DNA of 64,000 nt from Sphingomonas panni (GCF_022664435.1 NZ_JAKREU010000004.1:248001-312000), one strand, 5' to 3'; shown: positions 24,030-33,147, numbered from the stretch's first letter. Numbers and translations: made by a program. Notes: generated by a model from the letters alone, not told the origin.

Positions 24030-24788
24030 TCATCCGCGATAACGGGGATGCCCCTTCGCGACACCACCCGAAAGTTCGGCGACCTTCGGATATTTCTTGG
24101 CGACCTCTTCGGTATAGCCGAGGTTGAAGACGGTCGGGCTCTTTTCCGGGCGTTCCGAACGCTCGTAATGGGTGCCGAAAATCTTGTCCCAGAAGAAGTT
24201 GGTGATGCCGAAATTACCATGCTCGTCATGGAAATGGTGCGCCATGTGCTTGCGCTTCCATTCGACCAGCAGCTTGTTCTTGGGCTTGTACGCCAAATGC
24301 TGGATGCAATGGCAGAATTCGTAGAAACAGGTCGTCAGCAGACCCGTCGCCAGCGCGGCCATCGCCCCGCCGAAGCCACCGATCAGATATCCAACCGGAG
24401 CGGTCGCAACGGCGATCGCGGGCAGGGTCGTGTGCAGCGCGCCGAACAGCACCTCCAGGTGATTGGGGTCCTGATGATGATCGTAATGGATACGCTTCCA
24501 CGTCGCGGCGAGCGGCGCGAACTTGAACATCCAGTTGGAATGCAGCACCCAGCGATGCAGCACATACCACACGAACGGATAGGCCAGGACCGCGACGCCG
24601 ACCGACGCCAGGGTCGGGACCAGCGGCGCCGGACGCCACGCGAACAGGCCGATCGCGACGAACGACAGCGCGATATAGGCGATGATCGCCGGATACTGAA
24701 AATACGCAACGACAAGCTGCTTGAAGGTCATCTTGTCGAGATGGTGCGACTTTTTCCAGAAGCCCTGCTTCTCGGTGATCGCGTTCAT
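24030..24788 (-). CDS. FA2H/Scs7-like fatty acid hydroxylase, candidate ceramide 2-hydroxylase
   Basis: This 252-residue membrane protein belongs to the di-iron fatty acid hydroxylase superfamily. The histidine clusters are complete: VLHRWVLH, RIHYDHHQDP, CHCIQHL and KRKHMAHHFHDEHG. The ending FGITNFFWDKIFGT closely resembles the FGIxxxxWDxxFxT ending of eukaryotic FA2H/Scs7, which 2-hydroxylates the N-acyl chain of ceramide. Four hydrophobic segments are visible. Sphingomonad glycosphingolipids carry amide-linked 2-hydroxymyristate, so I infer that this enzyme makes it. The ATG at 24788 was chosen for AAGGA upstream. A sterol desaturase-type role on another lipid is the alternative. Confidence 0.75.
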   Translation of the reverse strand: MNAITEKQGFWKKSHHLDKMTFKQLVVAYFQYPAIIAYIALSFVAIGLFAWRPAPLVPTLASVGVAVLAYPFVWYVLHRWVLHSNWMFKFAPLAATWKRIHYDHHQDPNHLEVLFGALHTTLPAIAVATAPVGYLIGGFGGAMAALATGLLTTCFYEFCHCIQHLAYKPKNKLLVEWKRKHMAHHFHDEHGNFGITNFFWDKIFGTHYERSERPEKSPTVFNLGYTEEVAKKYPKVAELSGGVAKGHPRYRG

Positions 24789-24884
24789 CGGCCTAGCTTC
24801 CTTAATCCATTCCTTCAACCGGACGATTCGCCCATCTTTCCCGCTCTGCCCGCGCTTTGCGGCCAAAGTGCGACGATCCTTGGG

Positions 24885-25979
24885 CTATTCCTCGGTCCGG
24901 ATCAGCACCGCCTCGCCGATCAGGAAGAACAGCAGGAACGGTGCCCATGCCGCAAGGAACGGCGGATAGGCCCCAAGGTTGCCCATCGCGAGAGCGAAAT
25001 TGTCCGCCACGAAATAGGTGAACCCCAGCGCCATGCCAATGACCGCACGTACAAACAACTTGCCCGAACGGGCAACGCCGAACGCCGCGACCGCCGCGAG
25101 CAGTGGCATCAGCACCGCCGATAACGGCCCCGACAGCTTGTGCCACAGCGCGCCTTCCAGCGCCTTGGTCGGGCGACCGGCTTCGGTCAGGTCGCCGATC
25201 GCGGTCGATAATTGGCCGAAGGACAGGCCGTCGGGGTCGACATTCTGCAGCGTGAACTGGTCCGGACGAACCCCGCCCGCGATCTTGAGCGATCCCAGAC
25301 GTTCGCGAACGCCGGTCGCCACGGTGAAGCGCTCGGCATTGTCGATCCGCCACGCGCCGCCCTCGCGCCAGCCGCTGCTGGCGGTGACGAGTTCGCGCAA
25401 CGAACTCCCCTCGCGGTTATAGACCGTGATGCCGCGCAGCCGCGTCGCCTCTCCGCGACCGGCGACCCGAGCGACCTGGATCAGATTGTCGCCGTCGCGC
25501 ACCCACACATTGGTCCGCTCTCCCCGATCAACCGGCAGCGGGCCGTAATCGACATTGTCCCAGATGCTTAGCGTCGCGGTCGCCCGCGCGACGACCCGTT
25601 CGTTGAACGCGAATGACAGTGCCGCCACGCCGAAGCTGGCGAGGATCAGCGGCGCCAGCACCTGGTGCGCCGACAGACCAGCCGCTTTCAGGCTGATGAT
25701 CTCGCTGTTCTGGTTCAGTTGGGTCAGCGTCAGGATCGTGCCGAGTAGGACCGAGAAGGGCAGGAACCGCGCGATAATCTGCGGCGTGCGCAGCGAGACG
25801 TAGCGCAGGATTTCCGCCTGCCCGTTGCCCGGTACAGCGAGAATCTTGCCGCTTTCGCTCAACAGGTCGAGCGCCTGTAGGACCAGCACGAGCGCGAACA
25901 GGATCGCGAAGGTGCGGACGAGGAACAGCCGTGCCATGTAGATGGCAACGGTCGAGGAGGGGAAGAAGCCGCGCATCAC
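24885..25979 (-). CDS. lptG: LptG/LptF-family permease (LptG position)
   Basis: The 364-residue protein has the YjgP/YjgQ layout: two N-terminal transmembrane helices, a helix near residues 95-115, a periplasmic beta-jellyroll (about 130-270) and three C-terminal helices. The motif FLPFSVLLGTILTLTQLNQN-type sequence (seen as LTLTQLNQNSEIISLKAAG) is the coupling region contacting the LptB ATPase. The family extracts lipid from the inner membrane into the Lpt bridge. Its start overlaps the lptF stop by ATGA. Placement within the sphingolipid genes suggests the cargo is glycosphingolipid instead of LPS. Confidence 0.85.
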   Translation of the reverse strand: MMRGFFPSSTVAIYMARLFLVRTFAILFALVLVLQALDLLSESGKILAVPGNGQAEILRYVSLRTPQIIARFLPFSVLLGTILTLTQLNQNSEIISLKAAGLSAHQVLAPLILASFGVAALSFAFNERVVARATATLSIWDNVDYGPLPVDRGERTNVWVRDGDNLIQVARVAGRGEATRLRGITVYNREGSSLRELVTASSGWREGGAWRIDNAERFTVATGVRERLGSLKIAGGVRPDQFTLQNVDPDGLSFGQLSTAIGDLTEAGRPTKALEGALWHKLSGPLSAVLMPLLAAVAAFGVARSGKLFVRAVIGMALGFTYFVADNFALAMGNLGAYPPFLAAWAPFLLFFLIGEAVLIRTEE

Positions 25980-27169
25980 GCCGCCGCCTTGCGCCGGCCG
26001 GGCAGGTAGCGGCCGATGAACTTGCCGATCTTCGCCGCGCCGCGTTCCAGCCCGCCGATCGGCTCGCCGCCGGGCACCCGAGCGATCACCCAGTACAACC
26101 GCAGCACCAGCGCAGTGAACAGCAGGAACGGCCCCCAGAGCGCGATGATCGGGTCGATCCGTCCAAGCCCGCCGACCGCTTCGCCATATTCATTGACCTT
26201 GTGATAGGTCACGATGATCACGATCGACAGGAACACGCCGAGCGCGGAGGACGAGCGTTTCGGCGGCACGCCCAGTGCGAGCGCCAGCATCGGCAGCAGG
26301 AACATCGTCGCCACCTCCGCCAGGCGGAAGTGGAAGTTCGCGCGCGCCGCGTCGCGATCCTCTTCGCTGACATTGGGGTTACGGCCGGTGATCGCCAGCT
26401 GCGGCAACGTCTGTTCGAGGTCGCGCCCGCCACGTGGACGGAAGCTACCGAATTTCGGCAGGTCGATCGGCAGGTCGTGGGCGGTGAAGGTCAGAGTGCG
26501 AGGCACCCGGAAATCGGGCGCGTTGTGGATCAGCGTGCCGTTGGTCAGGCGGAAGATGATTGTGTTGGGATCGTCGGTGCGCAGGAACTGTCCGCGCTCC
26601 GCCGTGACGCCCAGCCACTGGCCGTTCGGGCGGCTTGCCTGCACGAAAATGCCGCGCAGATCGGCACCCGAATCGCGGCTTTCCTCGATGCGCAGCGTCA
26701 TGCGTTCGCCGAGCTTCGTGAATTCACCGACCTTGATCGAAGCGCCCAGCGCACCGGTGCGCAGTTCGAAGCGCAACGCTTCGTAATTATAGCGGGCAAG
26801 GGGCTGCACGAAGCCGACGATCGCCAGGTTCGCCGCCGCCAGCACCGTCGCATAGATGAACGGCACGCGCAGTAGCCGCCAATAGCTCATGCCGACGCCC
26901 AGCATCACGTCGAGTTCGGAACTGGTCGCCAGCTTGCGGAACGCCAGCAGAATGCCGAGCATCAACCCGATCGGGATGCCAAGCCCCAGATATTCGGGCA
27001 GCAGGTTGGCGAGCATCCGCCACACGACGCTGACCGGTCCGCCTTCCGCCGCGACGAAATCGAACAGCCGCAGCATCCGGTCGAGGACGAGCAGCATCGC
27101 CGAAATCAGCAGCGTGGAGAACAGCGGCACCGCGATCAGCCGGGCCATGTAGCGATCGATCGATGGCAT
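25976..27169 (-). CDS. lptF: LptF-family permease
   Basis: The 397-residue partner of LptG has the same six-helix plus jellyroll layout, with MARLIAVPLFSTLLISAMLL as the first helix and LGIPIGLMLGILLAFRKLAT, SSELDVMLGVG as the coupling region. The C-terminal helices include FLLPMLALALGVPPKRS. It is the first gene of the lptF-lptG pair and is separated from spt by a long palindromic repeat. LptF and LptG together form the membrane half of the LptB2FG extractor; lptB, lptA, lptC and lptD are not in this window. Confidence 0.85.
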   Translation of the reverse strand: MPSIDRYMARLIAVPLFSTLLISAMLLVLDRMLRLFDFVAAEGGPVSVVWRMLANLLPEYLGLGIPIGLMLGILLAFRKLATSSELDVMLGVGMSYWRLLRVPFIYATVLAAANLAIVGFVQPLARYNYEALRFELRTGALGASIKVGEFTKLGERMTLRIEESRDSGADLRGIFVQASRPNGQWLGVTAERGQFLRTDDPNTIIFRLTNGTLIHNAPDFRVPRTLTFTAHDLPIDLPKFGSFRPRGGRDLEQTLPQLAITGRNPNVSEEDRDAARANFHFRLAEVATMFLLPMLALALGVPPKRSSSALGVFLSIVIIVTYHKVNEYGEAVGGLGRIDPIIALWGPFLLFTALVLRLYWVIARVPGGEPIGGLERGAAKIGKFIGRYLPGRRKAAA

Positions 27170-27214
27170 GGGCCAAGGCTATAGCGAAGGATACGCCCGA
27201 AGCTAGCCCTTACA

Positions 27215-27350
27215 CTCCTCCCCGGCACGGGGAGGGGGACCAGCGAAGCTGGTGGAGGGGGCGGGCGGCATGCGGGACCGTTGCGTTGCGCGGCCAGCCC
27301 CCTCCACCACCGCTGCGTGGCGGTCCCCCTCCCCGCAAGCGGGGAGGAGC
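27215..27350. repeat. Long palindromic intergenic repeat (copy 2)
   Basis: It has the same design as the copy at 7754-7879: outer CTCCTCCCC/GGGGAGGAG arms, each with two hairpins (CCCCGGCACGGGG and CCAGCGAAGCTGG on the left), and a core of about 35 bp. The variable stems have different sequence from copy 1 but still pair. It ends one or two bases from the spt stop codon and could act as a terminator or mRNA 3' protector between spt and lptF. Confidence 0.85.
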
Positions 27351-27351
27351 T

Positions 27352-28611
27352 TCAGATAACCCTCACCGCCCTGCCGGCGGCTTCGAACATGCCGAGGATC
27401 GTCTCGACCTGCTCGGCGGTATGTTCCGCGCACAGCGAGCAGCGCAGCAGGAAGGTGCCGGCCGGCGTCGCGGGCGGGCGGGCCATGTTGACGTACAGGC
27501 CGCCCTCCAGCAGCGCCTGCCACATCAGCACCGCCTGTTGCTGATCCTCGAGGATCACCGCGATGATCGCCGATTGCGGGGTGTCGGTGCCGAGCTTGAA
27601 GCCGAGGTCCTTGAGGCCACCATGCAACCGCTTCGAATTGCGCCACAGATGGGCGCGCTTGTCGCCGGCGTAGCGGAGCTTGCGGATCGACGTCGCGGCG
27701 GTCGCGACGACCGAGGGCGGCAGCGACGCGGTGAAGACGTACGGACGGCATACCAGCCGCATCACGTTGAACTTCGGATGGTTCGACACGCAGAAGCCGC
27801 CGACCGTGCCGACCGATTTGGAGAAGGTGCCGACGACGAAATCGACGTCCTTCTCGACACCCTGTTCCTCATAGACGCCACGGCCATTGGGTCCGAAGAA
27901 ACCCATGCCATGCGCTTCGTCGACCAGCACCATCGCGCCGTGCTTCTTCGCGACCGCGACCATTTCCGGCAGCGGGGCAATGTCGCCGAGCATCGAATAA
28001 ACGCCCTCCAGCACGACCAGCTTGCCCGGGTCCTTGGGCAGACGGCCCAGCCGCTTGTCGAGATCCTCGACCGAATTGTGGCGGAAGCGGACGATTTCGG
28101 CATTGCCGAGCGAGCAGCCGTCATAGATCGACGCATGGCTGTCGGCGTCGAGGATGATATATTCGCCCTTGCCGGCCAGCGTCGAGATGATGCCGAGATT
28201 GGCCTGATACCCGGTCGAGAACACCATGGCATGGTCGGTGCCGTAGAATTCGCGCAGCGCAGCTTCGCAATCCTTGTGCGGATCATAGGTGCCGTTCAGC
28301 ACCCGGCTGCCGGTCGTGCCCGCACCAAATTCGTCCAGCGCCTTCTTGCCCGCCGCGACGACGTCGGGGTCGAAGGTCATCCCCATATAGTTGTAGGTGC
28401 CGAGCAGGATCGTGTCCTTGCCGCGGATTACCGCCTGGGTCGGCGACGTCACCTTGTCCATCACGATCGCGAAGGGATCGCGCACGCCCGTCGCCAGCAA
28501 GGCCTCGCGTTCGGCGATCAGCGCATCGAACTTGCTGAACAGGTCGCGTTCGGGCGCGACCGTTTCCGGCGATGCGGGCAGGGCGTGGGGGGTGGCGGCG
28601 GCTTCGGTCAT
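27352..28611 (-). CDS. spt: Serine palmitoyltransferase
   Basis: SPT is the PLP enzyme that condenses serine with a fatty acyl thioester to 3-ketosphinganine, the first step of sphingolipid synthesis. The 419-residue protein matches the soluble Sphingomonas paucimobilis enzyme in length and in active-site numbering: His159 (DADSHA), Asp231 and His234 (VDEAHG), Lys265 Schiff base (GTFSKSVGTVGG), and Arg378 and Arg390 near the C-terminus. This separates it from the related KBL and AONS enzymes. An acyl carrier protein gene precedes it by 31 bases, so the acyl donor may be acyl-ACP. Confidence 0.97.
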   Translation of the reverse strand: MTEAAATPHALPASPETVAPERDLFSKFDALIAEREALLATGVRDPFAIVMDKVTSPTQAVIRGKDTILLGTYNYMGMTFDPDVVAAGKKALDEFGAGTTGSRVLNGTYDPHKDCEAALREFYGTDHAMVFSTGYQANLGIISTLAGKGEYIILDADSHASIYDGCSLGNAEIVRFRHNSVEDLDKRLGRLPKDPGKLVVLEGVYSMLGDIAPLPEMVAVAKKHGAMVLVDEAHGMGFFGPNGRGVYEEQGVEKDVDFVVGTFSKSVGTVGGFCVSNHPKFNVMRLVCRPYVFTASLPPSVVATAATSIRKLRYAGDKRAHLWRNSKRLHGGLKDLGFKLGTDTPQSAIIAVILEDQQQAVLMWQALLEGGLYVNMARPPATPAGTFLLRCSLCAEHTAEQVETILGMFEAAGRAVRVI

Positions 28612-28642
28612 GATGTCGGTCTTTCGGGGCCGGGCAGGGGGA

Positions 28643-28888
28643 TCAGGCGGTCTTCAGCTTCTCGACGGCATCGGCCAGCTGGCCGACGGTTTCGATGTCC
28701 GCCTGCATGTTCATGGTGATGACGATGTCGAATTCGTCCTCGACCGCCGCGACGAAATCCATCACGGTCAGGCTGTCCCATTCGAGATCGCCGGCAAAGG
28801 TCGTCGTCTCGGTCAGTTCGACGCCCTTCTTGTTGAACGGTTCGATCAGGTCGGTGATCGTGGCGAGGGTGGCGGCGCGGTCGCTCAT
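28643..28888 (-). CDS. Acyl carrier protein dedicated to sphingolipid synthesis
   Basis: The 81-residue protein has the phosphopantetheine site at Ser39 in LEWDSLTVMDFV, followed by the acidic helix II (AAVEDEFDI). It is distinct from the housekeeping AcpP by its long N-terminal helix and a divergent Ser context (DSLT). Its place between cerR and spt matches the ceramide clusters of Caulobacter, where a specialised ACP carries the acyl chain. It lies 33 bases after cerR. Confidence 0.9.
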   Translation of the reverse strand: MSDRAATLATITDLIEPFNKKGVELTETTTFAGDLEWDSLTVMDFVAAVEDEFDIVITMNMQADIETVGQLADAVEKLKTA

Positions 28889-28921
28889 GCGGGTCTTTCC
28901 AAAATACGTTGTTGCGCGGCG

Positions 28922-29821
28922 CTATAGCAGACGATGCGCGCGATACCACGCCGCGGTGTCGGCAAGGCCGCGCGCCGTGTCGATCCGTGGCTCCCACAGG
29001 TCGGACGGTGGACGCCGTGCGGGATCGGCGGTCCAGTCGGGGTGGGCAAGATAGCTGGCCCGGTCGGGTGTGAGCTTCGCGCCTGCACCGCGTAGCTTGC
29101 GGTCGATCCGTGCGCCCAGCCGCAAGAGGCCGGCGGGCAGATGCATCGGCATTACCCGCCGCCCTACCGCATTGCCGATCAACCGGGCGAGGTCGGCATG
29201 GCTCAGCGGATTGCCGTCGTCGACCTCCAGCACATCGCGCGGACCATCGCGTTCGGCCAGCGCCAGCAGCAGCCGGGCGAGGTCGTCGACCGCAACCAGC
29301 GCGACCTTGCCCGGCGGAGGGAGAAGGGCGAGGCCCATCTGCGCCATGCGGAACATGTCGCGCATCTCGGTATCGCCGGGGCCATAGACGCCGCTCGGCC
29401 GGACGATGGTCCAGTCGCGATCGCTTGCCCGCACCAGATCTTCGCCCGCCCGCTTCGACGCACCATAGGCCGAAAGCTGCGGCTCGCGCGCCGACAGCGA
29501 GGAGACATGGACGAAGCGCCGCACCCCGGCCGCCCGTGCCGCGTCCAGCACCGCCTGCGTCCCCGCGACATTGCCGGCGGCGAAGCCCGCGACGTCGGGC
29601 GCGCTCACGACACCGGCGACGTGCAGCACGACATCGGCGCCCGCCATCAGCTCAACGAGGCTGTCCGGCTTGTCGAGCGCGCCGCGTACCCAGTTCACGT
29701 TGGGTTCGACCGGTTGCGCGCGGCGGGTCAGCGCGCGGGTGTGCCAGTCATGGCCGACCGCCTGCGCGATCACCCGGCGACCGACGAAACCGGTCCCGCC
29801 GGTCAGCGCCATCGTCCTCAC
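28922..29821 (-). CDS. cerR: NAD(P)-dependent reductase of ceramide synthesis (CerR type)
   Basis: This extended short-chain dehydrogenase/epimerase-family protein of 299 residues has the nucleotide loop TGGTGFVGRR near residue 8 and the catalytic YGASK with Tyr119 and Lys123. In Caulobacter the homologue next to spt reduces the 3-keto group of the sphingolipid intermediate, and the same role is likely here. The ATG at 29821 overlaps the proB stop by ATGA; the next ATG at 29812 is an equally plausible start. It is therefore translationally coupled to a proline-synthesis gene, which is functionally unrelated. Confidence 0.85.
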   Translation of the reverse strand: MRTMALTGGTGFVGRRVIAQAVGHDWHTRALTRRAQPVEPNVNWVRGALDKPDSLVELMAGADVVLHVAGVVSAPDVAGFAAGNVAGTQAVLDAARAAGVRRFVHVSSLSAREPQLSAYGASKRAGEDLVRASDRDWTIVRPSGVYGPGDTEMRDMFRMAQMGLALLPPPGKVALVAVDDLARLLLALAERDGPRDVLEVDDGNPLSHADLARLIGNAVGRRVMPMHLPAGLLRLGARIDRKLRGAGAKLTPDRASYLAHPDWTADPARRPPSDLWEPRIDTARGLADTAAWYRAHRLL

Positions 29822-30957
29822 AGCAAGGCCATATGGTTGCGATGGACCAGCGCCGAGCGGGGGGCATAGCCCAGTAGGTCGGCCAGTTCCTCGCTGCGTC
29901 GCCCGACGATCCGCGCGGCATCGGCGGCGTCATATTCGGCCAGGCCTCGTGCGACCACGCGGTCCGCGCCATCGATGATCCGCACGAGGTCGCCGCGTGC
30001 GAAATCGCCCGCGATCTCGGTCGCTCCGGCGGGCAGCAGGCTGCGTCCGGTCGACAGCGCATGGGCCGCGCCCGCATCGATGCGGATCGATCCGCGATCG
30101 GTCAGCCCGCCCGACAGCCACGCCTTGCGCGCGGGCGCCTGACCGGCGGTGGCGAACACCGTGCCATGACCGGTATCGCCGAACCGGGCGAGCGGATGGT
30201 CGATCCGTCCGGTTGCAATGGCGAGGTTCGCGCCGGCGGCGGTGGCGATCCGTGCCGCCTCCACCTTCGACACCATCCCGCCCGACCCCATGCCGGACGA
30301 CGACTTGCCATCGGCCATGCCCATGATCACGGCATCGATCTGCGCCACGTGCGGGATCAGCCGGGCATTCGGGTTGCCGTGCGGGTTCGAATCGTACAGC
30401 CCGTCGATATCGGACAGCAGCACCACGCCGTTGGCGCGCGCCGCCGCCCCGACCCGCGCGGCCAGCCGGTCGTTGTCGCCGAAGCGGATTTCCTCGGTCG
30501 CGACGCTGTCATTCTCGTTGAAGACCGGCACGACGCCCAGCTTCAGCAGCCGTCCAAGCGTCGCCGACACGTTGAGGTAGCGCCGCCGATCCTCCAGATC
30601 GTCCAGCGTCACCAGCAGCTGCGCGGCGGTCAGGCCGTGTCGCCCGAGCAGTTCGGCCCAGATGCTCGACAGTGCGATCTGTCCGGTCGCCGCCGCCGCC
30701 TGCGCATCCTCGAGGCTCGCTCGCCCGCCTTTGGACAAGCCCAGCCGTCGCGCACCCAGTGCGATCGCACCGGACGAGACGATGACGACCTGCTGCCCGG
30801 CCGCCACGCGCACGGCAATGTCCGCGACCAGCGACGCCAGCCATTCCCGCCGGGCCTGTCCATCGGGCGCGACCAGCAGCGCCGACCCGACCTTCACGAT
30901 CAGGCGCGGGCAGGCGGCCGGGCTGAACAGGTCATTCGCCCCTAGATCGGCGACCAT
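29818..30957 (-). CDS. proB: Glutamate 5-kinase
   Basis: ProB phosphorylates glutamate in the first step of proline synthesis and is feedback-inhibited by proline. The 379-residue product has the amino-acid kinase domain ([59 protein letters not shown]) and a C-terminal PUA domain (about residues 285-379). The ATG at 30957 is embedded in the end of obgE, overlapping it by 16 bases. The partner proA is not in the window. Confidence 0.95.
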   Translation of the reverse strand: MVADLGANDLFSPAACPRLIVKVGSALLVAPDGQARREWLASLVADIAVRVAAGQQVVIVSSGAIALGARRLGLSKGGRASLEDAQAAAATGQIALSSIWAELLGRHGLTAAQLLVTLDDLEDRRRYLNVSATLGRLLKLGVVPVFNENDSVATEEIRFGDNDRLAARVGAAARANGVVLLSDIDGLYDSNPHGNPNARLIPHVAQIDAVIMGMADGKSSSGMGSGGMVSKVEAARIATAAGANLAIATGRIDHPLARFGDTGHGTVFATAGQAPARKAWLSGGLTDRGSIRIDAGAAHALSTGRSLLPAGATEIAGDFARGDLVRIIDGADRVVARGLAEYDAADAARIVGRRSEELADLLGYAPRSALVHRNHMALL

Positions 30958-31988
30958 TCGCGCGGTTCCTCGTCCTCGCCCGTGTCCTGCGCGTGCATCT
31001 CGCTCGGCCCGATCGCCTCGATCAGCCGGTCGAGCACCGCCTCCAGCCCCTGACCGGTCGCGCCCGACAGCGGCAGCACCTTCGCCCCGCTTTCGGCTTC
31101 CAGTTCGGCGATCAGCGCCTCGGTCAGTTCGTCGTCGAGCAGGTCGGCCTTGTTGAGCGCGATCACCTCGGGCTTTTCGGCGAGGTCGGCGCCGTACGCC
31201 TCCAGCTCGCCGCGGACGATGCGATAGGCCGCGACCGGATCGTCGGCATGGCTGTCGATCAGGTGCAGCAGCACCCGGCACCGTTCGATATGCCCTAGGA
31301 ACCGGTCGCCGATCCCGGCCCCGTCCGCCGCGCCTTCGATCAGGCCGGGAATGTCCGCGACCACGAACTCGCGCTGCTTGTGGCTGACCACGCCCAGCTG
31401 CGGCCGGGTGGTGGTGAAGGCATAGGCGCCGACCTTGGCATTGGTGTTGGTCACCGCGTTGATGAAGGTCGATTTGCCGGCATTGGGCAGCCCGACCAGC
31501 CCGGCATCGGCCAGCAGCTTCAGCCGCAGCCATACCCAAGCCTCGTCGCCCGGCCAGCCGGTGCCGTGCTGGCGCGGCGCGCGGTTGGTCGACGTCTTGT
31601 AACTGGCATTGCCGCGCCCGCCGTCGCCGCCGCGCAGGAACACCTCGCGCTGGCCAGCACGCGTGAAGTCGGCGAGGACGGTTTCCTTGTCCTCCGACAG
31701 CACCTGCGTCCCGACCGGTACGCGGATGACGAGGTCGCGGCCGCCGGGACCGGTACGGTTCGCGCCCGCGCCGCCGGAACCGCGCGGGGCACGGAAATGC
31801 TGCGTATAGCGAAAATCGATGAGCGTATTCAGGCCCGGCACGGCTTCGAAAATGATGTCGCCGCCCTTGCCGCCATTGCCGCCGTCGGGACCGCCATATT
31901 CCATGAATTTTTCACGGCGAAAGCTGACGGCGCCGGGGCCGCCCCCGCCCGAACGGACGAAGATCTTGGCTTGATCGAGAAAATGCAT
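30942..31988 (-). CDS. obgE: GTPase ObgE/CgtA
   Basis: Obg is an essential ribosome-associated GTPase involved in 50S maturation and stress control. The 348-residue product has the glycine-rich Obg fold (residues 1-158: [19 protein letters not shown], then [11 protein letters not shown]) and the G domain with G1 [10 protein letters not shown]3 DIPGL and G4 NKAD. The C-terminal tail is short and acidic. It heads the minus-strand run obgE-proB-cerR-acp-spt. rplU and rpmA, its usual neighbours, lie about 3.3 kb upstream with unrelated genes between. Confidence 0.97.
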   Translation of the reverse strand: MHFLDQAKIFVRSGGGGPGAVSFRREKFMEYGGPDGGNGGKGGDIIFEAVPGLNTLIDFRYTQHFRAPRGSGGAGANRTGPGGRDLVIRVPVGTQVLSEDKETVLADFTRAGQREVFLRGGDGGRGNASYKTSTNRAPRQHGTGWPGDEAWVWLRLKLLADAGLVGLPNAGKSTFINAVTNTNAKVGAYAFTTTRPQLGVVSHKQREFVVADIPGLIEGAADGAGIGDRFLGHIERCRVLLHLIDSHADDPVAAYRIVRGELEAYGADLAEKPEVIALNKADLLDDELTEALIAELEAESGAKVLPLSGATGQGLEAVLDRLIEAIGPSEMHAQDTGEDEEPREWSPI

Positions 31989-32033
31989 TGCGTGCGCTTA
32001 GTCGGAGTCGCCCCAAGGGGGAAGGGGATTATG

Positions 32034-32516
32034 CTATAGTCGGCGGTGCAGCACCAGTGCATCGACCTCGCCCAGCGTCGGATGGTCGAACGCACCCGGC
32101 AGCCGCCCGACCTGTTCGAAGCCGAGCGAGAGCCACAGCCGCACCGCGCGGACATTGGTCGCGATGACGAAATTAAACTGCATCGCCCGGAATCCGGCGG
32201 CGCGGGCATGGTCGAACGAATGCAGTCCCATCGCCCGCGCGATGCCCCGTCCGGTTGCCGCTTCGTGGGTCGCATAGCCGCAATTGGCGACATGGCCGCC
32301 GCCGCCCGCCTGGTTCGCACGGCAGTAATAGCTGCCCAGCACCCGCCCTTCGACCTCGGCGACGAACACCGAATGGCCGGCGCCGAACCAATAGGCCAGC
32401 GCCTGTTCGGCGGTCATGTCGCGGTCGAGCGCATAGGCCTCGCCCGCGCGGATCACCGGCAGCAGGATGTCGGCGATCGCCGCGCCATCGGCGGGCGTCG
32501 CCGCGCGGATCAGCAT
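32034..32516 (-). CDS. GNAT family N-acetyltransferase
   Basis: The 160-residue protein has the GNAT core: LIRAATPADGAAIADIL at the start, VFVAEVEGRVLGSYY for strands 3-4, and a GRGIARAMG acetyl-CoA loop in place of the usual Q/RxxGxG/A. NFVIATNVRAVRLWLSLGFE is the usual C-terminal signature (quoted here in part as TNVRAVRLWLSLGFE). The acceptor is unknown; phosphinothricin-type or small-amine acetylation is possible. It overlaps the preceding TetR gene by 7 bases, suggesting joint expression. Confidence 0.85.
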   Translation of the reverse strand: MLIRAATPADGAAIADILLPVIRAGEAYALDRDMTAEQALAYWFGAGHSVFVAEVEGRVLGSYYCRANQAGGGGHVANCGYATHEAATGRGIARAMGLHSFDHARAAGFRAMQFNFVIATNVRAVRLWLSLGFEQVGRLPGAFDHPTLGEVDALVLHRRL

Positions 32517-33100
32517 GGCGGCGCTTCGTCGCGCACCGCGATCAGGCTGCGCATCGCCAGTTCGCGCGCCCGTTCGCGCGGTAGTCGCAGGGCCTTCGCC
32601 ATCGCACCGCCCAGCAGCGCATCGCCCAGCGCCATCAGTACCAGTTGCAGCGTCTCGTCCGCCAGCGGCATCCCGCTGAGGCTGTTCTCGCTGCCCAGTC
32701 GGTCGACCAATGCGTGGATCGCATCGAGGATCGGGTCGAGCGCATCGTCATTGCCCGACAGGATCATCCAGCTGGCCAGCGCGCCCGCGCCTTCGCGATC
32801 GAATGCGTCGAAGGTCAGGTCGACGATCTCGCGCGGATCATGGTCGCCGTCGCGCGCGCGCAGCACCGCTGCACCGATCGTCGCGGTGATCGATGTCGCC
32901 ATCCGCTCCGCCAGCGCCTTTTGCAGCCCTGCGGCCGAGCCGAAATGATGGAGCAGATTTGCATGGGTCCGCCCGATCCGCGTCGCCACCGCCTTCAACG
33001 TGACCGCCTGCGGCCCCGCTTCGATCAGCAATTCGCGCGCGGCATCGAGCGCGGCATCGCGCGACGCTTCGGGGGAAAGGCGGCGGCGGGCTATTGACAT
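32510..33100 (-). CDS. TetR family transcriptional regulator
   Basis: The 196-residue product begins MSIARRRLSPEASRDAALD and has a TetR N-terminal helix-turn-helix (AARELLIEAGPQAVTLKAVA, then GRTHANLLHHFGS) followed by an all-helical ligand domain. The ATG at 33100 was chosen because it leads straight into the domain. It is divergent from a metal-dependent hydrolase gene 47 bases away, the usual arrangement for a TetR repressor and its target. The ligand is unknown. Confidence 0.9.
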   Translation of the reverse strand: MSIARRRLSPEASRDAALDAARELLIEAGPQAVTLKAVATRIGRTHANLLHHFGSAAGLQKALAERMATSITATIGAAVLRARDGDHDPREIVDLTFDAFDREGAGALASWMILSGNDDALDPILDAIHALVDRLGSENSLSGMPLADETLQLVLMALGDALLGGAMAKALRLPRERARELAMRSLIAVRDEAPPC

Positions 33101-33147
33101 TTGTGTAAGTAATTCGCAGCTTGCATGGGATGATGTGGAGCAGAACC

